A DNA stretch of 19,889 nt from Micractinium sp. NFX-FRZ (GCA_029339195.1 JAPTJF010000704.1:1-19889); one strand, 5' to 3'; positions 6,255-15,031 are shown, counted from the first letter of the stretch. The notes: a model not told the origin generated them from the sequence alone. Made by a program: numbers and translations.

Positions 6255-8776
6255 ATGGGCAGCGGCAGCGGCTCTTGTGGCCTGCACCGGCAGGCCACCA
6301 TCGTCACTCGCGAGCGGGTGATTGCTCCGCCTGAGCGCCACATCAGCGTGCCAGATGAGAAGCTGGTGGAATACTTCAAGGGTGGGTGAGAGCAGGACCG
6401 TTTAGAGCTGCCTGCTTTCATTGGGCACACAGCACAAGCCACCCTGTGCTGCCCCTCTGTCGGGTGCCCCTTCAAGCTTTGCCCGGCTGCTGCTGCCCAC
6501 TGCCCTGCCTTCTCTAATATGCCCGGCCCGGCCCCTGCCTCTGGTGCTGTGCTGGCGCCCCTGGCAGCTGTGCATCAACCCAGGCCTTCCTGCATCAATA
6601 AAATCGAACTCCTGAAGACTGGATGCCGGCCATGCCCTCCTCTGTCCTCTGCCAGGCGTGTTTGGCGCCCCGCTGGCGCCAGCTGTGCCGCTGGTGCACC
6701 AGCTGATCGAGGGCATCTGCACCAGCGACTTCTCAAGCCTGCGCAGGTGAGATACAGATGAAGATAAAATCATGACGGGGAGGGTGTGAAGGTGTGTGGG
6801 TGCGTGGCAGGGGAGTTGGTGCGTCCACGTGTGCTTGGCTCGTCAACTGGGGCGCTCTGTTGCTGATGCATGCCACGACGGCGGCTGCAGGCCGACTATG
6901 CGAATTGGTGCCGTAACAGGCACCCTGCCTTTCGTCCCCAGGCTGTTCAGACGTAGCATTCAATTGATTGCCCTGTGCAGGCGGCTGCAGACGGACTACG
7001 AGTACTTTGGGGCGGCGGCAGAGGCGCGCAGCGATGTGCCCCTGAGTGAGCGATTGAGCGGCGGCATGGGGCGGGCGGGCGGCACGCCTTTGCGTGAGTC
7101 ACCCATGCACGCTCTGTTTTTCGCCCAACTCAAAGGAGCTGCGCTTCACATTGAACCCATATCACTACCGCACATACACTCGCATTTGTGTGTGTGTGTG
7201 CACAGCCGGCCAAGGAGCCGCACCAGCAGGAGCTGCGCCTCACTCTGAACGTCATTTCACTGATGGCAACTCGCTGAATTTGCCTCTGTCTTATTCATTT
7301 TGTTGTGTGCAGAGCCGGCCAAGGAACCGCACCAGCAGGAGCCGCGCTTTCTCTCCGACTTCACACAGGTGAGTGGATACCCCCCACACACCATCCCTTC
7401 TTGTGCACCATGCTGTGCTGTGCTGCGCTGTGCCACGTTTCACGGCAGCATCCTCTCCGACTTCACACAGGTGAGTGCTGAGTTGATGTTGCGGGGGGGG
7501 CGACATGCAAAGCAGGGCCGGGTCAACCCCCACACCATCCCTCCGTGTGCATGCCATGCTCTGCTGTGCTGTGCTGCGATGTGCCACGTTTCATGGCAGC
7601 TTCCTCTCCGACTTCGCACAGGTAAGTGCTGAGTGGATGCTGCAATGGGGGGGTACTTGCAAAGCAGGGCCGGATCAACCCCCACACCACCCCTTCTTGT
7701 GCATGCCATGCCATGCTGTGCTGTGCTGCGCTGTGCCACATCTCACAGCAGCTTCTTCTCCGACTTCACACAGGTAGGTAGGCGTGACAATGCATTGCAC
7801 ACACGGATGCAGAACAAGTGTCATGATCACTGAATGTGCCAACCCTCACCGCTGCTTGTGGAGTCCGGCCCGCTCCCCATGCTACCACTCGCAGCATTGC
7901 AAAACCGGTCTGCCTGTTCGAAAGGGGGGACTCAGTCAAAGCTCACCGTTGTTCTGCTGCCCCCCTGCCCCTGCCCCTGCCCCCACCAGAGCAGCTCATG
8001 GAAGCCAGCCAGTACCGCATGCTGAGCAGGGGGGAGTGGGAGGTGGCGCAGGCGGAGGACTTCCTGGTGGGTTGCTTTGCTCCCTGCCTTTGTGTGTTTG
8101 CGTGTAGCAAGGGCAGTGCAGTTCGAGGGGGGGCCTGGAACATGCTGTGAGACTTCCTGGTGGGGCGGCCTGCCTGACATGTGCCTGCTGTGCCTGCTGT
8201 GCCTGCCGACGACACTGCTGTGCCTGCTGTGCCTCCGATTTCTGCTGCTGCCCTGCTGCGCCTGCTGACTCCGCTGCTGCCCCTGCTGCGCCTGCCGACT
8301 CCGCTGCTGTCCCTGCTGCGCCCGCTGTGCAGTTCACGCTGCCCTGTGACGTGAAGTGGGAGCGATGGACACACAGGTGAGGGGGGAGGGGCCCGCACGC
8401 GAGGGGGATTGATGTGTTCGGGGAGGGGCCCGCACGCGAGGGGGACTGATGTGTTCATTCCAGCTCAGCACTGCGGGCGGCAGGGCAGGGTGCCTGGGTG
8501 CCAGCCCTCGCGTCTGCCTTAGCCGCTCCATTACCTGACCGCCCATCGCCTGGCTGCTGCTGCTGCTGCCGCCGCCGCTGCTGCTGCTGCTGCTGCCGTT
8601 GCCGTTGCTGCTGAGCCGCCCACCCCTCTAGGCGGGACATGCCCGCTTGCCCCACCCCACGCCCACCGCCACCGGCACCCACGCCCACTGCCGCCCTCTC
8701 TTCTTCTCCCCAGATGCTGCGCCACTACTGGGCCGCATTCCCGGGTTGCACCGTCCCTGCACCCGTGCCTCTGCAG
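6255..8776 (+). CDS. DUF3754 / TMEM143-like protein, N-terminal half, one frame break
   Basis: Exons 6255-6381, 6656-6746, 6981-7093, 7313-7368, 7995-8066, 8333-8376 and 8714-8776 join with agreeing phases, except for one base missing in 8333-8376. The protein starts MGSGSGSCGLHRQATIVTRE and continues RERVIAPPERHISVPDEKLV, VHQLIEGICTSDFSSLRRR and LQTDYEYFG. Then comes FLSDFTQLMEASQYRML, SRGEWEVAQAEDFL, FTLPCDVKWER and MLRHYWAAFPG. The order F.xxFxxLMExAxYxxLxxxEWExAxAEdFLfxLPvxVxWxxxDxxxL is what I recall of DUF3754 (plant aminopeptidase-annotated proteins; animal TMEM143, mitochondrial). These are usually 500 or more residues with C-terminal membrane segments. Only about 200 residues are found here. 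A hydrophobic VTLIGGLVGLVTG near 8812-8850 could be a remnant of the membrane part, but the middle of the domain is missing. Introns 3 and 4 are full of duplicated exon edges. Confidence 0.65.
7127..7368 (+). repeat. Tandem copies of the acceptor side of DUF3754-gene exon 4
   Basis: Exon 4 (7313-7368) starts AGAGCCGGCCAAGGAACCGC. A near copy, CAGCCGGCCAAGGAGCCGCA, lies at 7203-7222 after its own GTGTGTGTGTGCACAG acceptor. The block GGAGCTGCGCTTCACATTGAAC also recurs with changes at 7135, 7229 and 7338. The spacing is about 94 to 109 bp. The upstream copy has a usable acceptor but loses the exon end. Confidence 0.7.
7369..7773 (+). repeat. Three tandem GT...AG units after exon 4, each ending in a copy of the exon end
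   Basis: Units at 7369-7470, 7471-7621 and 7622-7773 each start with a 5' splice-site sequence (GTGAGT, GTGAGT, GTAAGT). Each ends with a copy of the exon-4 end (CTCTCCGACTTCACACAG or close), and is followed by the next donor (the last is GTAGGT). The second and third units are 151 and 152 bp and closely similar; the first is 102 bp. All lie inside the intron between exons 4 and 5, giving four potential donors for one exon. Confidence 0.85.
8151..8164 (+). repeat. Echo of the exon 5 end and donor
   Basis: GACTTCCTGGTGGG, the last bases of exon 5 with its donor at 8058-8071, recurs exactly 93 bp downstream in the same intron. It may be a further, smaller duplication of an exon edge. Confidence 0.5.
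8383..8456. repeat. Two 37-bp direct repeats
   Basis: 8383-8419 and 8420-8456 are adjacent copies of a 37-bp unit with one mismatch (ATTGATG versus ACTGATG). They lie in the intron after 8376 and have no evident coding role. Confidence 0.9.
8553..8612. repeat. GCT/GCC trinucleotide-rich tract
   Basis: A mixed run of CTG and CCG triplets in an intron. Translations in several frames give poly-Gln or poly-Leu and look artefactual. Confidence 0.8.
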
Positions 8777-9209
8777 GTGTTTGTGCCGCCCAGGGTGTTA
8801 CTTAGATGGCTGTGACCCTCATCGGCGGCTTGGTGGGGCTGGTGACAGGTGAGACGAGGGGGCGGGGGCCGGGGGCAGCAGGATGCTTGGCAAGGGCCAG
8901 TGCCAGCAGGGTGCGGCTGCGCACACCGCGCTCCGTGCGCTGCAGGTCGTGGTCAACATGCGTGAGCCCGCCCTCAGAACCCAGCCTGCGGGGCAGCCCG
9001 CCCCGGCCACCCCAATGGGGCATGCCGTGCACGGCCAACACCGATGCTATCATGCGCGGCATGGCTGCCCAGCTTTTGGCAGGCTGCAACATGAACAGCA
9101 TCATGCAGCAACTGCAGCAACTGTGAGGCAGTGGTGTGCCCGCTCCCCTCCCAACCTCCTCGCATCGCCTCCCTGGCCAACCGCTGCCCCCCTCCCCCCC
9201 CTCCCTCAG
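8777..9209 (+). other. Unassigned stretch between the DUF3754 and SNF2-like exons
   Basis: Two short pieces look possibly coding. One is a hydrophobic VTLIGGLVGLVTG ending at a good donor (CTGGTGACAG then GTGAGA, 8850). The other is DAIMRGMAAQLLAGCNMNSI (frame ending at 9126), which ends at a GTGAGG donor in CAACTGTGAGG. Neither links in phase to its neighbours. They could be remnants of the DUF3754 membrane part and of the SNF2 gene's 5' portion. Confidence 0.3.
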
Positions 9210-10176
9210 GTGGGCGAAGCGCTTGGTGCCAACGGCATGCGCTTTGCCAGCCTGGCAGGAGCCAACCCGCTGCACGCCCTCCTGCACGGTGCTGGCGGTG
9301 AGTGCCGGTGAAAGCCCCGCAGTGCATAGACTGTCGACAGCCGCGCGAGGTGCCCCCGCAGCGCCCCGTTGCGCATGCCCCGTCGCTGCTCCCGTACACC
9401 GCACCGCCAACCCTCCTGCCCTCAGCTCAGTGCTTCACCCCCCGTTCGTGCCCCAGGTTGTGATGAGCACAGCGGGCGGCGCTGCAGGGTTGACGTTGAC
9501 TGTCGCCACACCGCATTCCTTCTCGAACCAAGCCTCAACCCTGGGCTGGGCGCGCAGGCAGCGGCGCGCATCTACCGGCAACGTGAATTCCTGGCAAGCG
9601 GCTGCACGTGTGGTTGTGAGCAATTGGCCCCGTGCGGCCCGGGACCACGCTTGCTTCCCCCCCACTCCCGGCCCTGCCCCAAGCCCCACCCCCCTTGCGC
9701 CGCTGCAGGCCAGGACAAGCCCACCCGCGTGATCCGCCTGCTGGCTGAGGACAGCGTTGAGGGGTAGGTGAGGCACGACCAAAGCAGACCACTCTGACGG
9801 TACTCTTCAATCATTGGTGCATCCTTTGGCTACGTGTGGCGGTGCTGCTGCTGCTGCTGCCGTCCTACAGAGGACAGAGGGTGGAGGGCAGGTTGCGTAT
9901 GCTGCTGCCCTGCTGCCACAGCAGCACACACACCTGCCCGCCTGCAGCCGCCCCCAATGGACCACCATTGCTTCCCATCTCCCCGCAGGTGCTGGAGGTG
10001 CAGCGCCGCAAGCTGGAGAGCGTGGAGGCGCACGGCACCGCCGCCGCAGCAGCGGCAGCAGCAGGTGGTGCCTACGGCGAGGTACCCTCCCATGATATGA
10101 TGCAGGCGGCGACACCACCGTGCTTGCAGAGGTGGACGCAGGCATGCTGCTGAGCGTGTGTGAAGCAATCAAGTGA
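9210..10176 (+). pseudogene. SNF2-family helicase, C-terminal exons, degenerate or mis-sequenced
   Basis: Exons 9210-9297, 9457-9582, 9709-9763, 9989-10081 and 10132-10176. In order they read GEALGANGMRFASLAGA (helicase motif IV-like region), VVMSTAGGAAGLTLTVA (motif V), FLLEPSLNPGLGAQAAARIY (the EP..NP..Q...R helicase motif VI region), DKPTRVIRLLAEDSVEG, VLEVQRRKLESVEAHG and VDAGMLLSVCEAIK with a stop. Known SNF2 proteins of the SHPRH/RAD5/HLTF kind have this series, including an EP rather than DP before NP. The family remodels chromatin or ubiquitinates in DNA-damage tolerance. Frames disagree inside exon 9210-9297, inside 9457-9582 (a base seems missing near GCCACAC, about 9510) and at the 9764 donor (GGGG). 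The ATPase lobe and RING are absent upstream. It is either a truncated pseudogene or a real gene end with errors. Confidence 0.6.
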
Positions 10177-10463
10177 TCCTGGCGTCTTCAGGCATGCAGC
10201 ACCCCCTGCGGGCGTGGGCGTGCAGGCAAAGCGGCCTGCCGACCGTTCAAGCTCGCAGTTCAAAGCGGCGCTCGGCCGGCATGCTGTGGCTGCTGGTCAA
10301 CCATTTGCATGCGCCTGCCTGCCTGCCATCCCATGCATTCCCTTGACATGTCATACTCTGTATTGCATCGGTGTCGGACAGTAGAAGTGCATGCAAGTGC
10401 ATGGCAGCCGGCGGGCATACGATGAGTGGCCGATTCACACAGGCACAAGGCACACTGCAGGCA
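10177..10463. other. Convergent 3' region, nothing seen
   Basis: 287 bp between the stops of two convergent genes. No TGTAA on either strand and no plausible exon. Probably 3'UTR sequence. Confidence 0.35.
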
Positions 10464-11546
10464 CTAAACATGCGCCAGATGGCTGGGGGGCGCGCCTGAC
10501 GAGAGAAGCTGGCCGTGCTCACTGGCACGCGCGGGCGGGCAGCCGTGCTGCACGCTTGTGCCATGCATACGCTTGTGAGGGCGGGCCGGCGGCATGACGC
10601 GGCGGCCAGGCCGGGGCGGCAGCGCCAGACCTGACGCAGAGCGGCTCAGCAGCGCGCTTTCAGTGGGGGGCGCCTTGGGCAGGAGCGGCCTCCGAGCATA
10701 GCTGTTGGCACTGCAGTCCAGGAGGGAAAGGGGTGGGGGGGGCAGCACAAGTGAGCGGGCGGCTGGGCAAGCCCGGAAGTGCGGCTCGCTGGTTGGGGCC
10801 TGCACAGCATGCTGTGCAACCCAGCCCTGCCGTGCACACGCTCCAGCTGTCGTACTGGCATGCACAGCGCTCACCTGTGCCGATCCCGCGACCGCTCCGT
10901 GGCTGGACTGGGCTCACTTCCTGTAGGTCCAGAATACAAGGAGCGACCAGGGGGATGTATGCTTGGATTCTGCAGGAGCACGGCCGCCCAATGCAGGGGC
11001 ACAGCTGCCCACACAATGCAGCATCAAAGCCGGTGCGCCAAGGCGCGCACGTTCTTCCCTGCAAAGGCAGCAAGCCGGCCCCCCACACAGCTGCAAGCTC
11101 ACCTCCCGGTCACCGCATAGCCGAAGGCCAGCACCAGCTGGAGACAGGCGAGGCTGGGGATGCCAAGCATGAAGTTTTTGTATGCCAGGTACAAAATGCC
11201 GATGACGACCGCCGAGTGGAAGAGCCAGCTGCCGACGTTGAACGGTGCGCCCGGCTGCACCGGCGGCGGCAGCGCCGCTGGCGGCACCACAGTGGGCAGC
11301 GGCTCTCGCCTGCCCGCAGCGTTGGGGCGCAGGCCGATGTCGACCAGCGGCTTTGGGCGCAGCAGAAGGCCTGCACGTAAGCGTGAGGTTGAAAGCCGTC
11401 ACTCCCTTTCGGTGGGAGACAGGCGCCGGTAAGACTCCTCGACAGCCCTCACCTACACCCCAAAGGCGTGAGAAGGAGACTCGCGGCGCCACGGGCAGCA
11501 CGAGAGCCTTGTCGCTTGCGGCATGCCCGATGGGTGCCTGCGCCAT
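10464..11546 (-). CDS. Unknown membrane protein, three exons, 202 residues
   Basis: Exons 11546-11453, 11370-11103 and 10710-10464 chain with fully consistent phases and GT-AG introns (GTGAGG/GTGCAG; GTGAGC/CTGCAG). The ATG at 11546 is the first in frame (MAQAPIGHAASDKALVLPVA). The middle exon reads LLLRPKPLVDIGLRP, a Pro-rich linker (TVVPPAALPPPVQPG), then two hydrophobic segments: NVGSWLFHSAVVIGILYLAY and GIPSLACLQLVLAFGYAVTG. The C-terminal 80 residues are basic and Ser/Pro/Ala-rich (SANSYARRPLLPKAPPTES). The gene structure is the cleanest in the window and shows no frame breaks. A slightly shorter first exon (donor 6 bp upstream, same phase) is possible. I recognise no family; an organelle or endomembrane protein with two spans is the best description. 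Confidence 0.65.
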
Positions 11547-11602
11547 GGCTGAGAAGGGCTAGCAAGACAGCAGCAGCAAGAACCTAGGTCCTGTCTCAGC
11601 TC

Positions 11603-11609
11603 CACGCCA
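11603..11609 (+). mobile_element. Left target-site duplication (imperfect)
   Basis: CACGCCA directly precedes the left inverted repeat. CACGCGA directly follows the right one (13624-13630), matching at 6 of 7 bases, as expected for an old insertion. Confidence 0.45.
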
Positions 11610-11720
11610 CATCTGGACTAAGAACCAGCGTGCTCCAGCGCCGACCAGCGTCAGTACTGGGGACACTGGTCAGCATAGATGCTGAATTGACGCTGGGGGC
11701 TGTGGAAGGCTGCGGAAGCG
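11610..11720 (+). repeat. Left terminal inverted repeat with subterminal repeats
   Basis: Starts CATCTGGACTAAGA. Then come CCAGCG and GACCAGCGTCAG and ACTGGGGACACTGGTCAGC units that mirror those at the right end. Confidence 0.65.
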
Positions 11721-11777
11721 CTCCTTACACACCTAGAAGGCATGCTGAGGCATTTCCCGGCCGAGGGCACCAGATAA

Positions 11778-11981
11778 CTAGCTGTCCTGCAGACGTGATG
11801 TTGACCGCCATGTTGACATGGGCTGCACTGGTGCACGGTGCCTCGGCAGTCTGCTCATGTCCTCCGTCGTGCCTTCTGCTTTGGTAGCGAGTCCTCCATG
11901 TGTCATGCGAAAGCGATTCTCCACCGTGCGAGGCAGCTCATCCCAGGGCACATATCCCCGACACTGCCAGCTTGGCGCCAT
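11778..11981 (-). other. Possible coding fragment inside the element
   Basis: The minus strand reads YVPWDELPRTVENRFRMTHG in a 67-residue open frame (ATG 11981). Its varied residue composition makes it the most protein-like stretch of the element. I do not recognise it, and there is no clear start or splice context. It could be a remnant of a captured host exon or of a transposase. Confidence 0.25.
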
Positions 11982-12479
11982 TTGGAAGCGGTGCTACCGA
12001 CGGCACCAGGGCACTGGCGAAGGCTCCACCGACAAGAGTTCTTCAGGCGGGGGTACCTATCAGTGCATGTATTGTTGACTTACACCAGAGTTTCAGAGTT
12101 TCTGTGGGGGCAGCACCGGCGGTGTGGCGGCGGACAGCCTGGCGAGGCGGCACCCTGCTCTGAGAGGCGGCGTCGGCGTGCTGCGCTCTGCTGTGCTCCG
12201 CAGGGTGAGCATCATCAGGCGCAGGAGGGCACGGCCATTGAACGCACCTCCGCCAACCCTCTCAAAGAACCACAATGGTGCCACAAACGGCGGCAGCTGT
12301 CCGCCCCCCCCGCGCCAACAGCCGGCGGGGCCACGCGCGCGGTTTGCAGGGCCCTTTACGGGCCCCAGCATCGTTGCCGTAATGGCTGATCAGCCGTCGG
12401 GCGCCTGAGAGGCACTGCGGCCACGGACAGCTTTTCCCATGGTGCGTGCGCGAGGCTGCCGGTGATTTGTCTTGCTGAA

Positions 12480-12800
12480 CGCAGAGGGACACTGCAGTTG
12501 CGCCGTATTGCTCGCCACCTCACGAGCGCACTACTGCTATATGTGCAGATGCACAGGACGCCGCCGCCGCTGCCGCCCAGGCACTGCCGGCTGCCGTCGT
12601 CGAGTCATCCCCTCTGCTACTGCACCCTGAGCACAGGCAAGCTGATGGGTTCTTGTTGCCATGTGTGTGTGTGTGTGTGCTACAGCAAGGCATAGGATGG
12701 CTGCGCAGCTGCTACATCCATCTGCTCGATTTGAGCAGTGCGCCCGGCTGCGCCCATGTCGGTGCAGCTTTTAGTGCGAACGCCTTCAGCAGCAAGAGAA
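12480..12800 (+). other. Possible terminal exon inside the element
   Basis: An open frame without its own start reads DAQDAAAAAAQALPAAVVES (around 12550), then SPLLLHPEH, up to a possible GC-type donor (CAG then GCAAGC, about 12636). Further right the sequence is pyrimidine-rich and non-coding. The TGTAA at 13435 would suit a plus-strand transcript ending there. Weak evidence. Confidence 0.2.
12662..12679. repeat. GT dinucleotide microsatellite
   Basis: Nine GT units in the interior of the element. A similar, shorter GT run lies near 7186-7200 in the DUF3754-like gene. Confidence 0.9.
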
Positions 12801-13434
12801 GTATGCTATAGCGCTGCGTAGGGCCTGACACAAGTCCTCTTGTGTTTTCAATGGTGTGCAGGCATGACGCTCCAACATTTCTCCGTGTCGTCTATCCGCA
12901 GCCCCCGCCATCCCTACACTGCCCAGCATTCGTAAGGCGGAGGGCTGCTCGCCATCTGGCCTGGTGCCCTGCGTGCCCAGTCATGCGGTTGCTTTAGGCG
13001 GCACGAAGCAGCGCCGCATTTCACTGCAAATCAACTGCGTCGGTTGAACAGCTGTACGTTGCACGCACCGTGATTTTTGCCCCGCACCAAGTCATCCCGC
13101 ACCGTTTGCCCCTCACACCCTTGAGCGCTTCCGTGCACAGTTTGCTTCTTACTTGTCTTTGGTTGTCTTAACCACTCCTCTATACTCCCCTACCTCTGAA
13201 GCTACCTCTGTGGATGCGCCAACTTTGCCCCACCGCCAGTCGCCCCCCATCCTTGACCCGTCATAGCTTTGCTTCCATCACTAAACAGCTCCTTTGTTTC
13301 GTACTTCCCCCCCACTGGGGCACACCTATCATTCCCCAGCTCACTCCCCAGCGCAACATGTGCACCCGCCCCTGCACCTGCCCCGTAGCGCTGTCCTTGC
13401 CGTACCGCCTGCCGTCCGTGTCATCCAACTCGTT

Positions 13435-13439
13435 TGTAA
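13435..13439 (+). terminator. TGTAA motif near the right end of the element
   Basis: Green-algal polyadenylation-like pentamer at the end of a pyrimidine-rich non-coding stretch. It may end a transcript arising within the element; no coding region upstream is secure. Confidence 0.25.
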
Positions 13440-13499
13440 TTTCCCAAAGTGCAAGAGCATGACAAGTGCAGCCAGTGGCAGGTCAAGGAAGCAGAATCA

Positions 13500-13623
13500 G
13501 CGCTGACCAGTGCTGGGCCCAGCGTCAGCGCTGACCAGCGTCCCCAGCGCTGACGCTGGAACCTAGCACTGGCCAGCGCTAACGCTGGTCAGCACTGGCC
13601 AGCGCTGGATCTTAGTCCAGATG
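13500..13623 (-). repeat. Right terminal inverted repeat with subterminal repeats
   Basis: Dense GCTGACCAGCG, CAGCGCTGACGCTGG and CTGGCCAGCGCT units end in CTTAGTCCAGATG, the mirror of the left end. The palindromic units could fold into hairpins. Confidence 0.7.
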
Positions 13624-13630
13624 CACGCGA
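13624..13630 (+). mobile_element. Right target-site duplication (imperfect)
   Basis: CACGCGA, next to the right inverted repeat; partner of CACGCCA at 11603-11609. Confidence 0.45.
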
Positions 13631-13642
13631 CAATATGCCAAC

Positions 13643-15031
13643 ATGATGCACACAATCTCGGACCTCACGTGCACCCGAACCTCAGCAGCCGTCCTGGCCT
13701 CTGGCTGTTTGACTGCCACTCGCTTTGACATCACCACCCAACCGGTGAGCATCGGACAACAGCGACGCGGGAGGGGGTGGGAAAAGCCACGCTCCTGCCG
13801 AGCTACAGGTCTGTGAGCTGCCTAACGTCTGCTGTACATGCTGGAAGAGATGCCTGCATGATGGATGAGCTGCGAGTACCAGCGCAGCAGGGTCTCAGCT
13901 GGGAGCAGCAGAGCCACCGGCGGCAATGGCGGCGCCAGCAACAGCCGCCGCGGCCGTCTCGAGCGCTGGCAACCTTACCGCCTTCATGCACCCCTGACCA
14001 CCCCACCAAATACCCCCAATCACATCCGCCTCCCTCCTGCATCGTTCAGGCATCATGCGGGCGTGCAGCCTTGGCTACGCACCTCCCCGCACCGTCGCCA
14101 CGCCGCGGGCCAGCCAGGGCCAGCCAGGGCCAGCGCGGCGCTGCATGAGAAACTTTGCAGCCAGCGGCGGCGGCTACGCTGGCGCGCTGAACAGCGACGG
14201 CGGCTACGCTGGCGCGCTGAACAGCGGCGGCGGGGAAGAGGAGGAGGACGAGCGTGAGCCGCCGGCGCTGCCAGGTGCCGAGGAGGCGGCTTTGGTGAAA
14301 GCTGTCGTGGCGCTGCTGTCCTCACGCTCCCAGCTGCTCCTGCTGGCAGCGTGGGCACAGCAGCTCTTCCACGGCCACTTTGATGTACAAGTGGAGCGGC
14401 TCACCAGGTTGCCTGGCTACGACGTGAGCGGGGCTGTGCGGTGCCACGCTGTGTTGTGCCGTGCTGTGCTACTGCATGCCACGGCTTTGCGAAGCGAGCA
14501 AGGCCACAGGCTGCAGGGGGTTAGGCTGCGGGGGAAAGGGCCAAGCCGTTGCACGCAGGCAGCAGCAACCCGCCGCCGTGCAAAGCTTCTGCACGGCTCT
14601 TATGCTCGTCCCTCCATCCCCCCCTCAGGTTCCTGCGCCTCGACATAGTGATGGCTCTGCTCACCGCCCCCTCCCCCCTCCCTCCCTCTGCCCACCTGCA
14701 GCGTGACGCATTCATCTTGGAGGAGAGCAAGACGGCCGCGCGCCACTGGGTGCGCTTTCGCATTCCGTTGCCTTTCCTCGTGCTGGTGCTGCTTTTGCAA
14801 GCGAGCGGCCCCCCCGCGTGGAAGCAAACGATATCCATCCTGGCACAGTCGGCTTTTTCCATCTTCGGTGTGCATGATCTGGTGGCGCTCTTTGTCGCCG
14901 AGCAGATGAGGATGGCCGCGCTGCGCGCTGCGGATCGTGCCAAGGCGGCGCCTCCAGCCGGCCGGCCAGCGCCGCCGGCGCCGGCGCCGCCGCCTCCCAG
15001 CTCCCAGGGGGCAGCGGGCGAGCCTCGCTGA
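13643..15031 (+). CDS. Unknown protein with hydrophobic C-terminal segments; 5' exons uncertain
   Basis: The best-supported exons are 14050-14423, 14630-14647 and 14702-15031 (TGA at 15029-15031). They encode an acidic linker (GGGEEEEDEREPPALPGAEE), ALVKAVVALLSSRSQLLLLA, AWAQQLFHGHFDVQVERLT and RLPGYD. After FLRLDI and a 54-bp in-frame intron-like stretch follow RDAFILEESKTAARHWVRF, a hydrophobic IPLPFLVLVLLLQ, then ISILAQSAFSIFGVHDLVAL and a Pro/Ala-rich tail. A likely first exon is 13643-13744 (MMHTISDLTCTRTSAAVLAS to DITTQP, good GTGAGC donor). Sequence between 13812 and 13975 may hold another exon, but its frame is unclear. The junction 14423/14629 is off by one base, as elsewhere in the window. 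GGYAGALNS occurs twice in tandem near 14170-14225. Family not recognised; one or two membrane spans are likely. Confidence 0.5.
14648..14701 (+). other. 54-bp in-frame intron or retained segment
   Basis: GTGATG to CTGCAG with a strong CCCTCC tract lies exactly between codons of FLRLDI and RDAFILEES. Its length is 18 codons without a stop, so both spliced and unspliced messages keep the frame. The pyrimidine tract favours an intron. Confidence 0.5.

Larger units (their letters stand above)
11610..13623. mobile_element. 2.0-kb element bounded by terminal inverted repeats
   Basis: The left end CATCTGGACTAAGAACCAGC (from 11610) and the reverse complement of the right end CATCTGGACTAAGATCCAGC (up to 13623) match at all but one of 21 bases. 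Similarity then continues for roughly 100 bp as GCTGGNCAGC-type subterminal repeats on both sides. Imperfect 7-bp flanking duplications fit a DNA transposon. No transposase could be recognised inside, so it may be a non-autonomous derivative. The interior has short open frames without family motifs, a GT microsatellite (12662-12679) and a pyrimidine-rich right part (13060-13440) with a TGTAA at 13435, which resembles a 3'UTR. Confidence 0.65.

Noticed and set aside
5926..6321. 131-residue plus-strand open frame upstream of the DUF3754-like gene
   Set aside because: Ala/Pro-rich with a CAG-derived Gln run and no motif. It overlaps the better-supported exon 6255-6381 in another frame.
7369..7773. 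Regularly spaced repeats as a CRISPR-like array
   Set aside because: Units are 102-152 bp, nearly identical throughout including the 'spacers', and are bounded by splice-site sequences inside a eukaryotic gene.
7943..8725. Overlapping minus-strand frames with AAESAGAAG or QQQ repeats
   Set aside because: They are translations of CTG/CCG microsatellite-like intron sequence opposite the DUF3754-like gene.
9435..9782. Minus-strand open frame of 115 residues
   Set aside because: Antisense shadow of the SNF2-like exons, whose motifs are on the plus strand.
11838..12389. 183-residue plus-strand open frame as a transposase
   Set aside because: No DDE-type or zinc-finger pattern visible, low-complexity Arg/Pro regions, and no consistent start; not enough to call a transposase.
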